NCBI GenBank assembly: GCA_016194465.1
Contig: JACQBO010000022.1
Coordinates: 1 to 12,776 of the forward strand
Source: Candidatus Kerfeldbacteria bacterium
GTDB lineage: Bacteria > Patescibacteriota > Patescibacteriia > SBBC01 > CAIJZX01
Reading direction: 5' to 3'
DNA: 12,776 nt
In this document: positions 1-5,940 of the stretch, one piece after another
Numbering within the stretch: position 1 is the first letter of the stretch
Layout of the letters: each line of letters starts with the position of its first letter
Notes under the pieces: generated by a model
What the model was told of the DNA's origin: nothing
What the model saw: only the letters and a program-made list of their open reading frames with translations
The model's database searches: none
Position numbers and translations under genes: made by a program

Positions 1-618
1 GGTTTTTGGTTTTTTAAAAACTTGTTTATACACTTCCTCAATCCGATCCACCACCTTCGGCCAGGCATAGGTCAGCGATTTTTTTCGCCCGGCTTCACCC
101 ATCTGTTTGCGCTTGGCGGGATCATTGGCCAGTTCGATAATGGCGTTAGCGAGGTGCCGGGGGCTTTTGGGTGGCACGAGAATTCCCTCTTGGCCTGGTT
201 CAACTACCCACCGATAACCATCAATGTCTGAAGCGACGATCGCCACGCCCGAAGCCATCGCTTCGATCAGCACGATGCCGAAACTTTCGCCCCCGGTGGC
301 CGGCGAACAAAACACGTCGGCGCTGCGGTAGTAGCTCGGCAGATCTTCATGACTGGCCGGTCCGGGAAACTCGACCCGGTGACGCAAGGTGATGGGGATG
401 AGAGCATCGTAATACTTTTTCATCCACCCGGCGCCGACCACCACCACCCGGTAGTTCGGCAGCTTTTTTTCGAGAAATGGCAAGGCCAGCAAGAGAAACT
501 TGGCACCTTTGCGTGGATCCATCCGGCCGACAAACAATATTGTAAATATCTCATCATCGTAGTGAGGGAGAGGCTGAACATCAGGGTTGAAACGATCGAC
601 GGTTGAAACGATCGACAT
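1..618 (-). CDS. GT4 glycosyltransferase, C-terminal (nucleotide-sugar-binding) half; 3' end beyond window
   Basis: This is the second Rossmann domain of a retaining GT-B glycosyltransferase of family GT4, most like the phosphatidylinositol mannosyltransferase PimA. The frame is open from an ATG at 616-618 to the window edge. It encodes the donor-binding loop VGRMDPRKG (the Arg and Lys matching those that bind the sugar-nucleotide phosphates in PimA), ATGGESFGIVLIEAMASG with the E-x7-E motif, and the DIDGYRWVV loop. It is the same gene as the ORF at 581-1135. A 16-bp tandem duplication at 585-616 shifts the frame by +1, and deleting one copy fuses the halves through IPNGVDVDRFNPDVQPL. As the sequence stands, the new ATG (M-S-I-V-S-T-V-D-R-F-N) lies 38 nt inside the upstream ORF, so separate translation by reinitiation is conceivable but unproven. 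Family call is firm; the exact sugar and acceptor cannot be read. Confidence 0.85.
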   Translation of the reverse strand, partial: MSIVSTVDRFNPDVQPLPHYDDEIFTILFVGRMDPRKGAKFLLLALPFLEKKLPNYRVVVVGAGWMKKYYDALIPITLRHRVEFPGPASHEDLPSYYRSADVFCSPATGGESFGIVLIEAMASGVAIVASDIDGYRWVVEPGQEGILVPPKSPRHLANAIIELANDPAKRKQMGEAGRKKSLTYAWPKVVDRIEEVYKQVFKKPKT

Positions 619-1135
619 CGACGCCGTTTGGGATGACCGTGACTTCAGTGGCCGGGAAATACTTTTTGACCAGCCACTCGGCGCTTGGGGAAACCGCAAT
701 ATGGGCGGCTACCTTTTTCATGGCGTCGCCGAGGACGCCGGGGAAAAGCTCGGCCAAGGGATTGCGAGGGCGGAAGGTGTGATGGGTACCGACCTTTACT
801 GTCCGCATCGACTTGGCGGCAATCAAGGGCAAGCCTGGGTCAATTGGACACTGGATATGCACCAGGTCAAATTTCTCCCGGGCTTCGATCTGTTGCAATG
901 CCCGGCCAAGTTTCCAGCCCCAGGTAATCGAAATATTGGCCCCGTTGACCGTCATGGGAATTTGCCGACCGAGCCGGATGACCCGCAGGTCTCGGTCCTC
1001 GCGGGGCTTGGCCTGACCGGTAATGACGGTGACCTGGTGGCCGCGATGCTCTAGTTCCCGACCCAAATGCCAAACATGTTCGGTCACCCCGCCCCGGACA
1101 GGGTAATAAGCCTGCGTCACCAGGGCAATGCGCAT
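581..1135 (-). CDS. GT4 glycosyltransferase, N-terminal (acceptor-binding) half; frameshifted
   Basis: This is the N-terminal Rossmann domain of a PimA-like GT4 glycosyltransferase, expected to transfer a sugar from a nucleotide donor to a membrane lipid or polyisoprenoid acceptor at the inner face of the membrane. The N-terminus MRIALVTQAYYPVRGGVTEH shows the first beta strand and the GGV loop. The segment VKVGTHHTF carries the His-His pair matching the active-site region of PimA. The domain ends at IPNGVDVDRFN, the usual hinge before the second domain. After residue 178 the reading frame is lost through a 16-bp tandem duplication, giving the tail RRSFQP and a TGA. On its own, 184 aa is half the usual length of about 370-400. 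The ATG is 11 nt after the upstream gene's TAA, with no recognisable Shine-Dalgarno, so the two are likely cotranscribed. Confidence 0.85.
   Translation of the reverse strand: MRIALVTQAYYPVRGGVTEHVWHLGRELEHRGHQVTVITGQAKPREDRDLRVIRLGRQIPMTVNGANISITWGWKLGRALQQIEAREKFDLVHIQCPIDPGLPLIAAKSMRTVKVGTHHTFRPRNPLAELFPGVLGDAMKKVAAHIAVSPSAEWLVKKYFPATEVTVIPNGVDVDRFNRRSFQP
585..616 (-). repeat. perfect 16-bp tandem duplication causing the glycosyltransferase frameshift
   Basis: Plus-strand 585-600 and 601-616 are both ggttgaaacgatcgac, directly adjacent. Sixteen is not a multiple of three, so the extra copy shifts the frame. Removing one copy restores an uninterrupted GT4 reading frame across the interdomain hinge. 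The unit contains the palindrome CGATCG. Replication slippage or an assembly or sequencing artefact could both produce this. Confidence 0.95.
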
Positions 1136-1146
1136 AGCCGGGAATT

Positions 1147-1680
1147 TTAGAGGGGTAGTTTGATCTGGTTGGAACCGGCGACGAGGCTGGCGGCGGCCGT
1201 ACTGCTGGGCACAATGAACTTCAGATAGCCGCGGTCGTTCTTGACCGTCGTACTTGCCACTTTGACGCTGCTCGCTTCATATGTATTTTTTCCGACTTGG
1301 AGTTTAACCTCAGCGGGTAAAGTCTGGGAAGCAGCTAGAACTTCCGCTCCGGTCATCGGCTCGAAGAAGACGATAATAAATGTCTTGCCGGTATCGGCGG
1401 TGACCGTAGCAAAAGAGTCGGCTTTGGTTAGGCTGGTGAAGTGGATTGATAGACCATTGATGAGTTTGACCGTGGCATCAAGCGTTTTGTCCCCTTTGAT
1501 TTCGACGGGCAGCGATGTGTTGGAGTTTTTGGCGATGGTCGGTGTGTTGGCGCTAGCCTGGCTATTCGTTTGCGGGTTTAAGACACTCTTGACTGTACCC
1601 CGATGAAGCCAAAAATACAGTCCGCCGCCAATGATAACGACGAGGAGGACAGCGATGAGGATAACGAGGGAGCGACGCAT
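1147..1680 (-). CDS. membrane-anchored hypothetical protein, extracytoplasmic domain
   Basis: I do not recognise this 177-aa protein. It begins with two arginines and a strong hydrophobic segment at about residues 5-25 (LVILIAVLLVVIIGGGLYFW), a signal-anchor placing the rest outside the membrane. A low-complexity Ser/Asn/Thr/Ala linker (about residues 35-57) follows. A domain of about 115 residues then shows alternating beta-strand-like stretches such as KTFIIVFFEP, VKLQVGKNTYEASSV and YLKFIVPSS. The layout (anchor, linker, beta-rich domain containing a GKTFIIVFFE strand) resembles DUF4352-type immunoglobulin-like proteins, but this is only an impression. It has its own promoter (1706-1735) and lies 11 nt upstream of the glycosyltransferase, so the two probably form a unit. 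The ATG start matches the anchor; no Shine-Dalgarno is visible. Confidence 0.8.
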   Translation of the reverse strand: MRRSLVILIAVLLVVIIGGGLYFWLHRGTVKSVLNPQTNSQASANTPTIAKNSNTSLPVEIKGDKTLDATVKLINGLSIHFTSLTKADSFATVTADTGKTFIIVFFEPMTGAEVLAASQTLPAEVKLQVGKNTYEASSVKVASTTVKNDRGYLKFIVPSSTAAASLVAGSNQIKLPL

Positions 1681-1705
1681 AGGTTTGGGTATTAATGGTA
1701 GGGGT

Positions 1706-1735
1706 AGTATAGCAAAAAGTTGCCCCTGACGTCAC
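1706..1735 (-). promoter_or_regulatory. sigma70-type promoter for the 1147-1680 gene and glycosyltransferase
   Basis: On the minus strand, GTGACG (1730-1735) is followed by an 18-bp spacer and TATACT (1706-1711). The spacer ends in TGC, giving an extended -10. Transcription would start near 1699, leaving a leader of about 19 nt before the ATG at 1680 with no Shine-Dalgarno. The -35 lies inside a perfect 8-bp palindrome TGACGTCA (1727-1734), which could be an operator or chance. Confidence 0.55.
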
Positions 1736-1805
1736 TATTTGACGTTTGGTAGCCCAAGGAGAATTGGCCCTGGGTTGTGGTCGGTCCAACACAAAATTAA
1801 TGACT

Positions 1806-1880
1806 TGGTGCCGCCAAGGGGAGTCGAACCCCTCTTACCAGGATGAGAACCTGGCGTCCTAACCGATAGACGATGGCGGC
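1806..1880 (-). tRNA. tRNA-Glu (anticodon CTC)
   Basis: The minus strand folds into a full cloverleaf. The acceptor stem GCCGCCA pairs with TGGCGGC. The D arm is GTC-TATCGGTTAG-GAC. The anticodon stem is CCAGG/CCTGG around the loop TTCTCAT, giving anticodon CTC, which reads GAG. The T arm is AGGGG-TTCGACT-CCCCT. The mature body is 1809-1880 with discriminator A at 1809, and CCA appears encoded at 1806-1808. CTC is normally a second glutamate isoacceptor beside TTC. No clear dedicated promoter is visible; it may be processed from the upstream operon transcript. Confidence 0.96.
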
Positions 1881-1963
1881 AGGATTAAGGTCTTCTGCCC
1901 GAAAGCAGACAACCAAGACTACACCAAGCGTCTTGGCTCTGCAAGCGATCAACCATTCCCCGA

Positions 1964-2179
1964 TTAGAGCAGGCGGTTGGTCTGGTCCGTGTTCAAGAAA
2001 ATACCGGCCAGCATGGCCAGCGATCCGAGCAAGAAGTAAAACGTCGCATCAGCGAAGACGCGCTGGGTACCCACCTGGTACGCGACACCGTACTGGGTAA
2101 AAATTCCGAGCACGCCGCAGACCAAGCCGAACCAGAAAAAACATTTGCCTAAGATCGAGGTATCAAATTTCATCCACAT
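1964..2179 (-). CDS. small two-helix membrane protein, unknown function
   Basis: This 71-aa protein has two predicted transmembrane segments, about residues 10-31 (GKCFFWFGLVCGVLGIFTQYG) and about 46-63 (ATFYFLLGSLAMLAGIFL), joined by a short loop, and a polar C-terminus. I do not recognise a family. Unlike its neighbours it has a strong Shine-Dalgarno (AAGGGGGTGA at 2184-2193) 7 nt before the ATG at 2177-2179. A second in-frame ATG two codons downstream is less well placed. It follows gap by 35 nt and precedes tRNA-Glu, and is probably the last protein gene of the aspS-gap operon. Confidence 0.7.
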   Translation of the reverse strand: MWMKFDTSILGKCFFWFGLVCGVLGIFTQYGVAYQVGTQRVFADATFYFLLGSLAMLAGIFLNTDQTNRLL

Positions 2180-2183
2180 AGTC

Positions 2184-2193
2184 TCACCCCCTT
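2184..2193 (-). promoter_or_regulatory. strong Shine-Dalgarno of the small membrane protein
   Basis: AAGGGGGTGA on the minus strand, with the G-run 7 nt before the ATG at 2179. It stands out because most starts here lack a recognisable ribosome binding site. It supports the small ORF as real and selects the first of two nearby ATGs. Confidence 0.7.
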
Positions 2194-2214
2194 CCGTTCA
2201 TGAGCCATACAAGG

Positions 2215-3243
2215 TTAGGCGTAGAGTTGTTGACCAACCGTCACCGCCTGTTCCACAAAGCGATTGGCGTAGCCCCATTCATTATCATACCAGGCCCCAA
2301 CTTTGACCAGATCCCCATCAATCACCTTCGTCAAAGGGAGATCGACAATGGCCGAGGCGGGGTGTCCCTTAAAGTCAGAGGAGACGAGAGGTTCTTCGGT
2401 GACGGCGACGATCCCTTTCATGGCGGTTGACTCCGCGGCTCGTTTGAACGCCAGATTGACTTCATCAACCGTCGTTTTGTGTTTGGTCAAAAAAGTAAAG
2501 TCGGTGAATGAGACGACGATGGTAGGCACCCGCAGCGCATAGCCGTCAAACTTTCCTTTCAGCTCCGGCAGCACTTCGGTCACGGAGATGGCGGCACCGG
2601 ACGTGGTAGGCACAATGTTTTGGGCGGCCGCCCGGGCCCGGCGCAAATCGGGATGAAGTGGCGGTACTGGGCCATCGACCAGGTTTTGCTCGGCCGTGTA
2701 GGAATGGATGGTGGTCATGCCGGCTTTGACCACACCAAACGCTTTGCTCATCACTTGGGTCACGGGGCCGACGCAGTTGGTCGTGCAGGAGGCATTGGAA
2801 ATGACCGGGTCGCCCTGGTTGGCGTGATCATTGACCCCGAGCAGATACGTTTGGATATCGCCACCGTTGGTGGGGGCCGAGACAATCACCCGCCTGGCGC
2901 CGCTGGTCAGATGGACTTTCGCCGCTCCGTCTTTTGTGTACCGTCCAGTTGATTCTAATACCACGTCAATCTGCAGATCTTTCCATGGCAAATCGGCCGC
3001 CTCCTTGACCGACAAGAATCGAATCCGCCGGCCATCGACAATCAACCAGTCGTCGTGGAATGCAACCGTGTGATGATAGGCGCCATACGCGGTATCATAC
3101 CGCAGCAAATGCGCCATGACTTCCAGACTGCCGAGGTCATTGATGGCCACGACATCAAGCTCCGGTTTGGTCAGAGCGATCTTGAGGGCATGGCGGCCGA
3201 TCCGGCCGAAGCCGTTGATGGCGATCCGCGTAGGATGATTCAT
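2215..3243 (-). CDS. gap: glyceraldehyde-3-phosphate dehydrogenase, NAD-dependent
   Basis: Oxidises and phosphorylates glyceraldehyde 3-phosphate to 1,3-bisphosphoglycerate in cytosolic glycolysis. At 342 aa the length is typical. The NAD-binding Rossmann fold begins with INGFGRIGR (residues 9-17). Asp36 at the end of the second strand (AINDLGS) is the residue normally associated with NAD rather than NADP preference. The catalytic centre is SNASCTTNC, with Cys153 as nucleophile and His180 in TTIHSYTAEQ as base. RRARAAAQNIVPTTSGAA (201-218) provides phosphate-binding residues, and WYDNEWGYANR near the C-terminus is the family signature. The start ATG overlaps the tpiA stop as ATGA, which implies translational coupling. 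The stop is TAA. Substrate and coenzyme are inferred from conserved motifs; the family assignment is certain. Confidence 0.97.
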   Translation of the reverse strand: MNHPTRIAINGFGRIGRHALKIALTKPELDVVAINDLGSLEVMAHLLRYDTAYGAYHHTVAFHDDWLIVDGRRIRFLSVKEAADLPWKDLQIDVVLESTGRYTKDGAAKVHLTSGARRVIVSAPTNGGDIQTYLLGVNDHANQGDPVISNASCTTNCVGPVTQVMSKAFGVVKAGMTTIHSYTAEQNLVDGPVPPLHPDLRRARAAAQNIVPTTSGAAISVTEVLPELKGKFDGYALRVPTIVVSFTDFTFLTKHKTTVDEVNLAFKRAAESTAMKGIVAVTEEPLVSSDFKGHPASAIVDLPLTKVIDGDLVKVGAWYDNEWGYANRFVEQAVTVGQQLYA

Positions 3244-4052
3244 GTGGACTTTGATTTCTGGCTGGTTGAGCGAGCGACGTTGGTTATCATCTTAGCAAAA
3301 ATCGATGGGTTTAAGCTAGCGCTGCCGACTAAGGCGCCCTGGAAGCCCTCGGAATGGACGTACTTGGTAATATTCGTGTCATCGACGCTCCCGCCATAGA
3401 GCAGACGGAAACTGCGTTCGGCCTGGACCGGGCCATACTGATTGATGAGAATCTGGCGGATGGTCGCCCCCATGGCCGCGGCCAATGCTGGGTCGGCGGG
3501 CTGCCCGGTACCGATCGCCCAAACTGGTTCATAGGCGATGGCCATATGCCGGCCGCGGCCCGGCGGGGGCACGCTGCGCAGCGCCGTTTCCAGCTGGTGC
3601 CGGACGACGTCTTCGTGACGGGCGGCCGCTCGATCATCGGCGGATTCCCCAACACACAAGATCGGCATCAGGCCATGGCTATAGGCGCTGATCATTTTCC
3701 GGGCGACCATCGTTTCCGTTTCGCCCAGCAGATGCCGGCGTTCAGAATGTCCAATAATGACGTGTCCTAAACCAAGATCCACCAGGTCGAGCGGTGACAC
3801 TTCGCCGGTATAGGCGCCGCGTTCGTCCCAGGCTACATCCTGAGCCCCCAGACGGATCGGCGTGCCTGAGAGACTGGCGGCCAATGACGGCAAGGCCATG
3901 AAGCTCGGACAAATGACGATTTCAATATTCTTTTGTTTGGCGGGCAGACTCTTCTGGAGTTCAGACAGACGCTGCCGACTCTCCGCTACGGTCAGTTGCA
4001 TTTTCCAGTTGGCGACGAGCAGCGGGGTCAGTTTTGTTTCTTTCAGTTCCAT
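3240..4052 (-). CDS. tpiA: triosephosphate isomerase
   Basis: Interconverts dihydroxyacetone phosphate and glyceraldehyde 3-phosphate, feeding GAPDH encoded directly downstream. The (beta/alpha)8 barrel has all key residues: Asn15 and Lys17 in LLVANWKM, His102 in VIIGHSERR, catalytic Glu175 in AYEPVWAIGTG (including the lid loop), and the phosphate-binding LLYGGSVDDTN (217-226). At 270 aa it is slightly longer than the usual 250, owing to short N- and C-terminal tails; the last ten residues are Ser/Thr/Lys-rich. It starts 2 nt after the scpB stop and its TGA overlaps the gap ATG, so both junctions suggest coupled translation. No phosphoglycerate kinase gene lies between or beside them. Confidence 0.97.
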   Translation of the reverse strand: MELKETKLTPLLVANWKMQLTVAESRQRLSELQKSLPAKQKNIEIVICPSFMALPSLAASLSGTPIRLGAQDVAWDERGAYTGEVSPLDLVDLGLGHVIIGHSERRHLLGETETMVARKMISAYSHGLMPILCVGESADDRAAARHEDVVRHQLETALRSVPPPGRGRHMAIAYEPVWAIGTGQPADPALAAAMGATIRQILINQYGPVQAERSFRLLYGGSVDDTNITKYVHSEGFQGALVGSASLNPSIFAKMITNVARSTSQKSKST

Positions 4053-4054
4053 GG

Positions 4055-4642
4055 TTATATGGTCGGGGCTGACGCCGCGGTTTCTTCGGTCGTGGTCGCG
4101 TCGCCACCTGGGTTGATCAGCTGGTTTAAAATATCTTCTTGGTGAAGGCGCGCGTACTCGGGTAAGGAGGAAATATTTGTCAGGCCGAGATGGCGCACAA
4201 AGTCCGTGGATACTTGATAGGAAGTTTGCATCCGGTCGCGGTGGGCCTTAGCCTCGACCAGGCCCTTGACCATCAAGTTCCGCAAGATGAGGGCGCAGTT
4301 GACCCCGCGAATCGTGTCCAGTTGGATTTTTGAGATTGGTCCCCGGTAAGCGATGATGGTCAGGGTTTCCAGGGAGGGCCGGGTCAGTTCCCCGGCTTGT
4401 TCTTCCTTCAAAAACTCGGTCACGGTCTGGCTGGCGAACGGGGTGGAGACCATCTGCACGGTCTGACCATGTTCAAGAATGTTGAGGCCGCTCTGATCGT
4501 GGTTGAACTTTTGGACGAGTCGGTGCACGGCGGCTTTGACCGCCTCTTGGTCGGATCGGCAAAGCTCAGCCAGCCGCCGGGTGGTTAATGGGCGGGTGGC
4601 CACGAACAAGAGGCTCTCGAGCGTGCGGTCGAGGTTATTCAT
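4055..4642 (-). CDS. scpB: segregation and condensation protein B
   Basis: ScpB is a dimeric kite subunit of the bacterial SMC-ScpAB condensin, which binds the kleisin ScpA and helps organise and segregate the chromosome. The 195-aa product has the normal length and two tandem winged-helix domains (about residues 1-80 and 85-165). The first starts LDRTLESLLFVATRPLTTRR. The second contains the family hallmark LTRPSLETLTIIAYRGPISK followed by IRGVNCALILRNLMVKGLVE. The C-terminal 30 residues are Thr/Ala/Glu-rich and probably disordered. The ATG overlaps the scpA stop (ATGA), and tpiA begins 2 nt after its TAA. The scpA-scpB pairing itself supports the call. Confidence 0.95.
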   Translation of the reverse strand: MNNLDRTLESLLFVATRPLTTRRLAELCRSDQEAVKAAVHRLVQKFNHDQSGLNILEHGQTVQMVSTPFASQTVTEFLKEEQAGELTRPSLETLTIIAYRGPISKIQLDTIRGVNCALILRNLMVKGLVEAKAHRDRMQTSYQVSTDFVRHLGLTNISSLPEYARLHQEDILNQLINPGGDATTTEETAASAPTI

Positions 4643-5361
4643 TGGGGCACCGGCTCAGGTGATATTCGGTCAAGGATTTCAATCGACATGTCGGCGTAAT
4701 GCCGGTCCTGGACCACCGCGGCTGATTGCAGTTTGACGAGCTCGAGCACCGCCAAAAAAGTAATAATCGCTTCGGTTTTGTTTTTGGCTTGACCGAGGAG
4801 CTGGTGAAAACTGGTACGCCGCACGCTCAGGAGATGGTCTTTGATCTGATTGATCTTTTGCCGGATGTTGATGGTGCGGATCATGACCGTTTGGGGCAGG
4901 CGGGTGATCGGTTCAAGCTGGCGCAAGACGCCATGGAAAATTTCGGCCAGGCCATCCGCCGTCAGATGCGACGGCGGATTGAATATTGGTTCCATCATGG
5001 CGTATCCATCTCGGGCGTACATCGTGCGGCGGCCACGATACAGCCGATCAACGGCCGCGGCCGCTTTGACAAAGACCTGGTAGAGGCGCAACTGCTGTTC
5101 GAGCTCGGCGCCGGTTTGGTCATCATCATGCCCGGCGGTCGGGACCATCAGCCGGGACTTAATCAGCAGGAGTTTTGCGGCCACGACCAGAAAATCCGCC
5201 AGCTCATCAAGCGGCAACTCTTCCATCTTTTGGAGCTCGGCGATATACTGCTCCGTGACCTTGGCCAGGGCAATGTGGCTGATGTCCAGCTGTTCCTGCT
5301 CGATCAGGCTGAGCAGCAGTTCGAGCGGACCGCTAAAAGTGGCAGTTTGAACGTGACGCAT
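4639..5361 (-). CDS. scpA: segregation and condensation protein A (kleisin)
   Basis: ScpA is the kleisin that bridges the SMC heads and binds the ScpB dimer. The 240-aa protein opens with the family signature FSGPLELLLSLIEQEQLDIS (residues 9-28), followed by LPLDELADFLVVAAKLLLIK. The C-terminal winged helix (about 185-235) includes TEAIITFLAVLELVKLQ. The ATG at 5359-5361 gives the expected N-terminal spacing before FSGPL. The in-frame sequence upstream offers no ATG before a stop at 5398-5400. The start codon lies in a 6-bp direct repeat at the edge of a 100-bp inserted element (5362-5461), so the normal upstream context is gone and only AACGGG precedes the ATG. Translation initiation and transcription from ybaK may both be affected. 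Confidence 0.95.
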   Translation of the reverse strand: MRHVQTATFSGPLELLLSLIEQEQLDISHIALAKVTEQYIAELQKMEELPLDELADFLVVAAKLLLIKSRLMVPTAGHDDDQTGAELEQQLRLYQVFVKAAAAVDRLYRGRRTMYARDGYAMMEPIFNPPSHLTADGLAEIFHGVLRQLEPITRLPQTVMIRTINIRQKINQIKDHLLSVRRTSFHQLLGQAKNKTEAIITFLAVLELVKLQSAAVVQDRHYADMSIEILDRISPEPVPQ

Positions 5362-5461
5362 CCCGTTAGAAATGGAAAAAAATAAAAACAGTGGTTCTCA
5401 TGGGCATTTGATTGAAACGCCTATCTTCACTGAAAATAATATTGTGGCCATTTCTAACGGG
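5362..5461. mobile_element. MITE-like 100-bp element with 14-bp perfect terminal inverted repeats
   Basis: The element starts cccgttagaaatgg (5362-5375) and ends ccatttctaacggg (5448-5461), a perfect 14-bp inverted repeat that reaches 15 bp if the flanking t/a pair is counted. It is flanked by a 6-bp direct repeat, has an AT-rich interior and encodes no transposase. This is the layout of a miniature inverted-repeat element moved in trans. It is the only gap longer than about 5 nt between aspS and gap, and its removal restores an abutting ybaK-scpA junction. The interior holds a minus-strand hairpin plus U-tract. As RNA, the two ends would form a 15-bp stem covering the scpA start. A regulatory leader that evolved in place is the alternative, but the direct repeat favours insertion. 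The responsible transposase family is unknown to me. Confidence 0.65.
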
Positions 5462-5467
5462 ACGCAT
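5366..5467 (-). CDS. 33-codon small ORF spanning the element (doubtful)
   Basis: The copy of the duplicated scpA start left on the ybaK side (ATG CGT) opens a frame that crosses the element and ends at a TAA within the far inverted repeat. The product begins MRPVRNGHNIIFSEDRRFNQ and ends in a Phe-rich hydrophobic tail. The ATG directly follows the ybaK TAA, so terminating ribosomes could continue into it. There is no Shine-Dalgarno, no family match I know, and the tail is just the translated T-tract. Most likely it is fortuitous, though translating it would disturb the hairpins. Confidence 0.15.
   Translation of the reverse strand: MRPVRNGHNIIFSEDRRFNQMPMRTTVFIFFHF
5376..5432 (-). terminator. 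terminator/attenuator-like hairpin with U-rich tail inside the element
   Basis: In the minus-strand RNA, CAGUG (5428-5432) pairs with CACUG (5389-5393), and inside it GGCGUUU (5415-5421) pairs with AAAUGCC (5403-5409) around a CAAUC loop. The hairpin is followed by UUUUU-A-UUUUUUU (5388-5376). The inner stem uses a G-U pair that would be an A-C mismatch in plus-strand RNA, so the structure is directional. The outer stem is short and separated from the inner by an internal loop, so strength is uncertain. It sits upstream of scpA and could reduce read-through from ybaK. Confidence 0.4.
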
Positions 5468-5935
5468 TTATTTTTTGGTGGAGATGTTGGCGACCGTTGG
5501 ATCCTCAAGCCGTAAATAATCTTTCATCTTCATGCGGACCGATTCGGTAAAACTGCCCGCGCCGAAGAGCATTTTTTCCGTCTTGACTAAGCTGCGGTCG
5601 ATCACCACGCCGACCTTATGCATCGCTCCAAAAGGCGTCATGGCACCTGGCTTCACCTTGAACTTGGTTTGCATGTCCTTTTCATTGGCAATGCTGACTT
5701 TTTTGAACCCCAGGGCTTTTTTGAGGGCCGCGATATCGAGACGCTTCTGGGCCGGCAAGACGGCCAGATGGTACCCTTGATCGCTTTTGATCAGGAGGGT
5801 TTTGACAATGGTGTTGAGCTTCACCTTGAGCGTCTGGGCCAGATCGTAGACGGTAAAGACGGTGCGGTGCGGCACGATGTCGTGCTTGACTTTGTGCTTG
5901 GTGAGGTAGGCGGTGACGTTGGCGGGGATGGGCAT
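5468..5935 (-). CDS. YbaK/ProX-type aminoacyl-tRNA deacylase
   Basis: Members of this family hydrolyse mischarged tRNAs in trans, classically Cys-tRNA(Pro) or Ala-tRNA(Pro), as quality control after aminoacylation. The 155-aa single-domain product shows the family pattern: TVYDLAQTLKV, then NTIVKTLLIK with the conserved Lys45 of the active-site pocket, YHLAVLPAQKRLD, and PGAMTPFGAMHKVGVVIDRS (96-115) with the G-x-x-x-P-F-G loop. I chose the ATG at 5933-5935 because it gives the family's N-terminus (MPIPANVTAYLTKHKVKHDI) and lies 5 nt after the upstream TAA. The longer ORF from 6031 overlaps the upstream gene and adds unrelated sequence. Exact substrate cannot be deduced. Its position near aspS fits a translation-fidelity role. 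No Shine-Dalgarno is seen. Confidence 0.88.
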   Translation of the reverse strand: MPIPANVTAYLTKHKVKHDIVPHRTVFTVYDLAQTLKVKLNTIVKTLLIKSDQGYHLAVLPAQKRLDIAALKKALGFKKVSIANEKDMQTKFKVKPGAMTPFGAMHKVGVVIDRSLVKTEKMLFGAGSFTESVRMKMKDYLRLEDPTVANISTKK

Positions 5936-5940
5936 ATTTT

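Larger units (their letters stand above)
5356..5467. repeat. 6-bp direct repeats (target-site duplication) around the 100-bp element
   Basis: Plus-strand acgcat occurs at 5356-5361 and 5462-5467, immediately outside the 14-bp inverted repeats. On the minus strand the repeat is ATGCGT, the first two codons of scpA. The maximal direct repeat is 7 bp (gacgcat), but its outer base also belongs to the inverted repeat, so the true duplication could be 4 to 7 bp. Collapsing to one copy gives ybaK TAA directly followed by scpA ATG CGT CAC. Confidence 0.7.

Noticed and set aside
1913..1936. 7-bp perfect hairpin (CCAAGAC/GTCTTGG) upstream of tRNA-Glu as a terminator
   Set aside because: The loop is 10 nt and the following sequence TTGTCTGC is not a U-tract. 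A nearby TCTGC/GCAGA hairpin (1894-1909) also lacks one.
3240..5361. Alternative genetic code with UGA as a sense codon (as in Gracilibacteria/Absconditabacteria)
   Set aside because: scpA and tpiA end at UGA at the family's normal length, with ATGA overlaps to the next gene, so UGA is a stop here.
4726..5385. Plus-strand 219-codon ORF opposite scpA
   Set aside because: It is antisense to a clear kleisin gene with family motifs. All other plus-strand ORFs likewise lie opposite recognisable minus-strand genes and show no protein family features.
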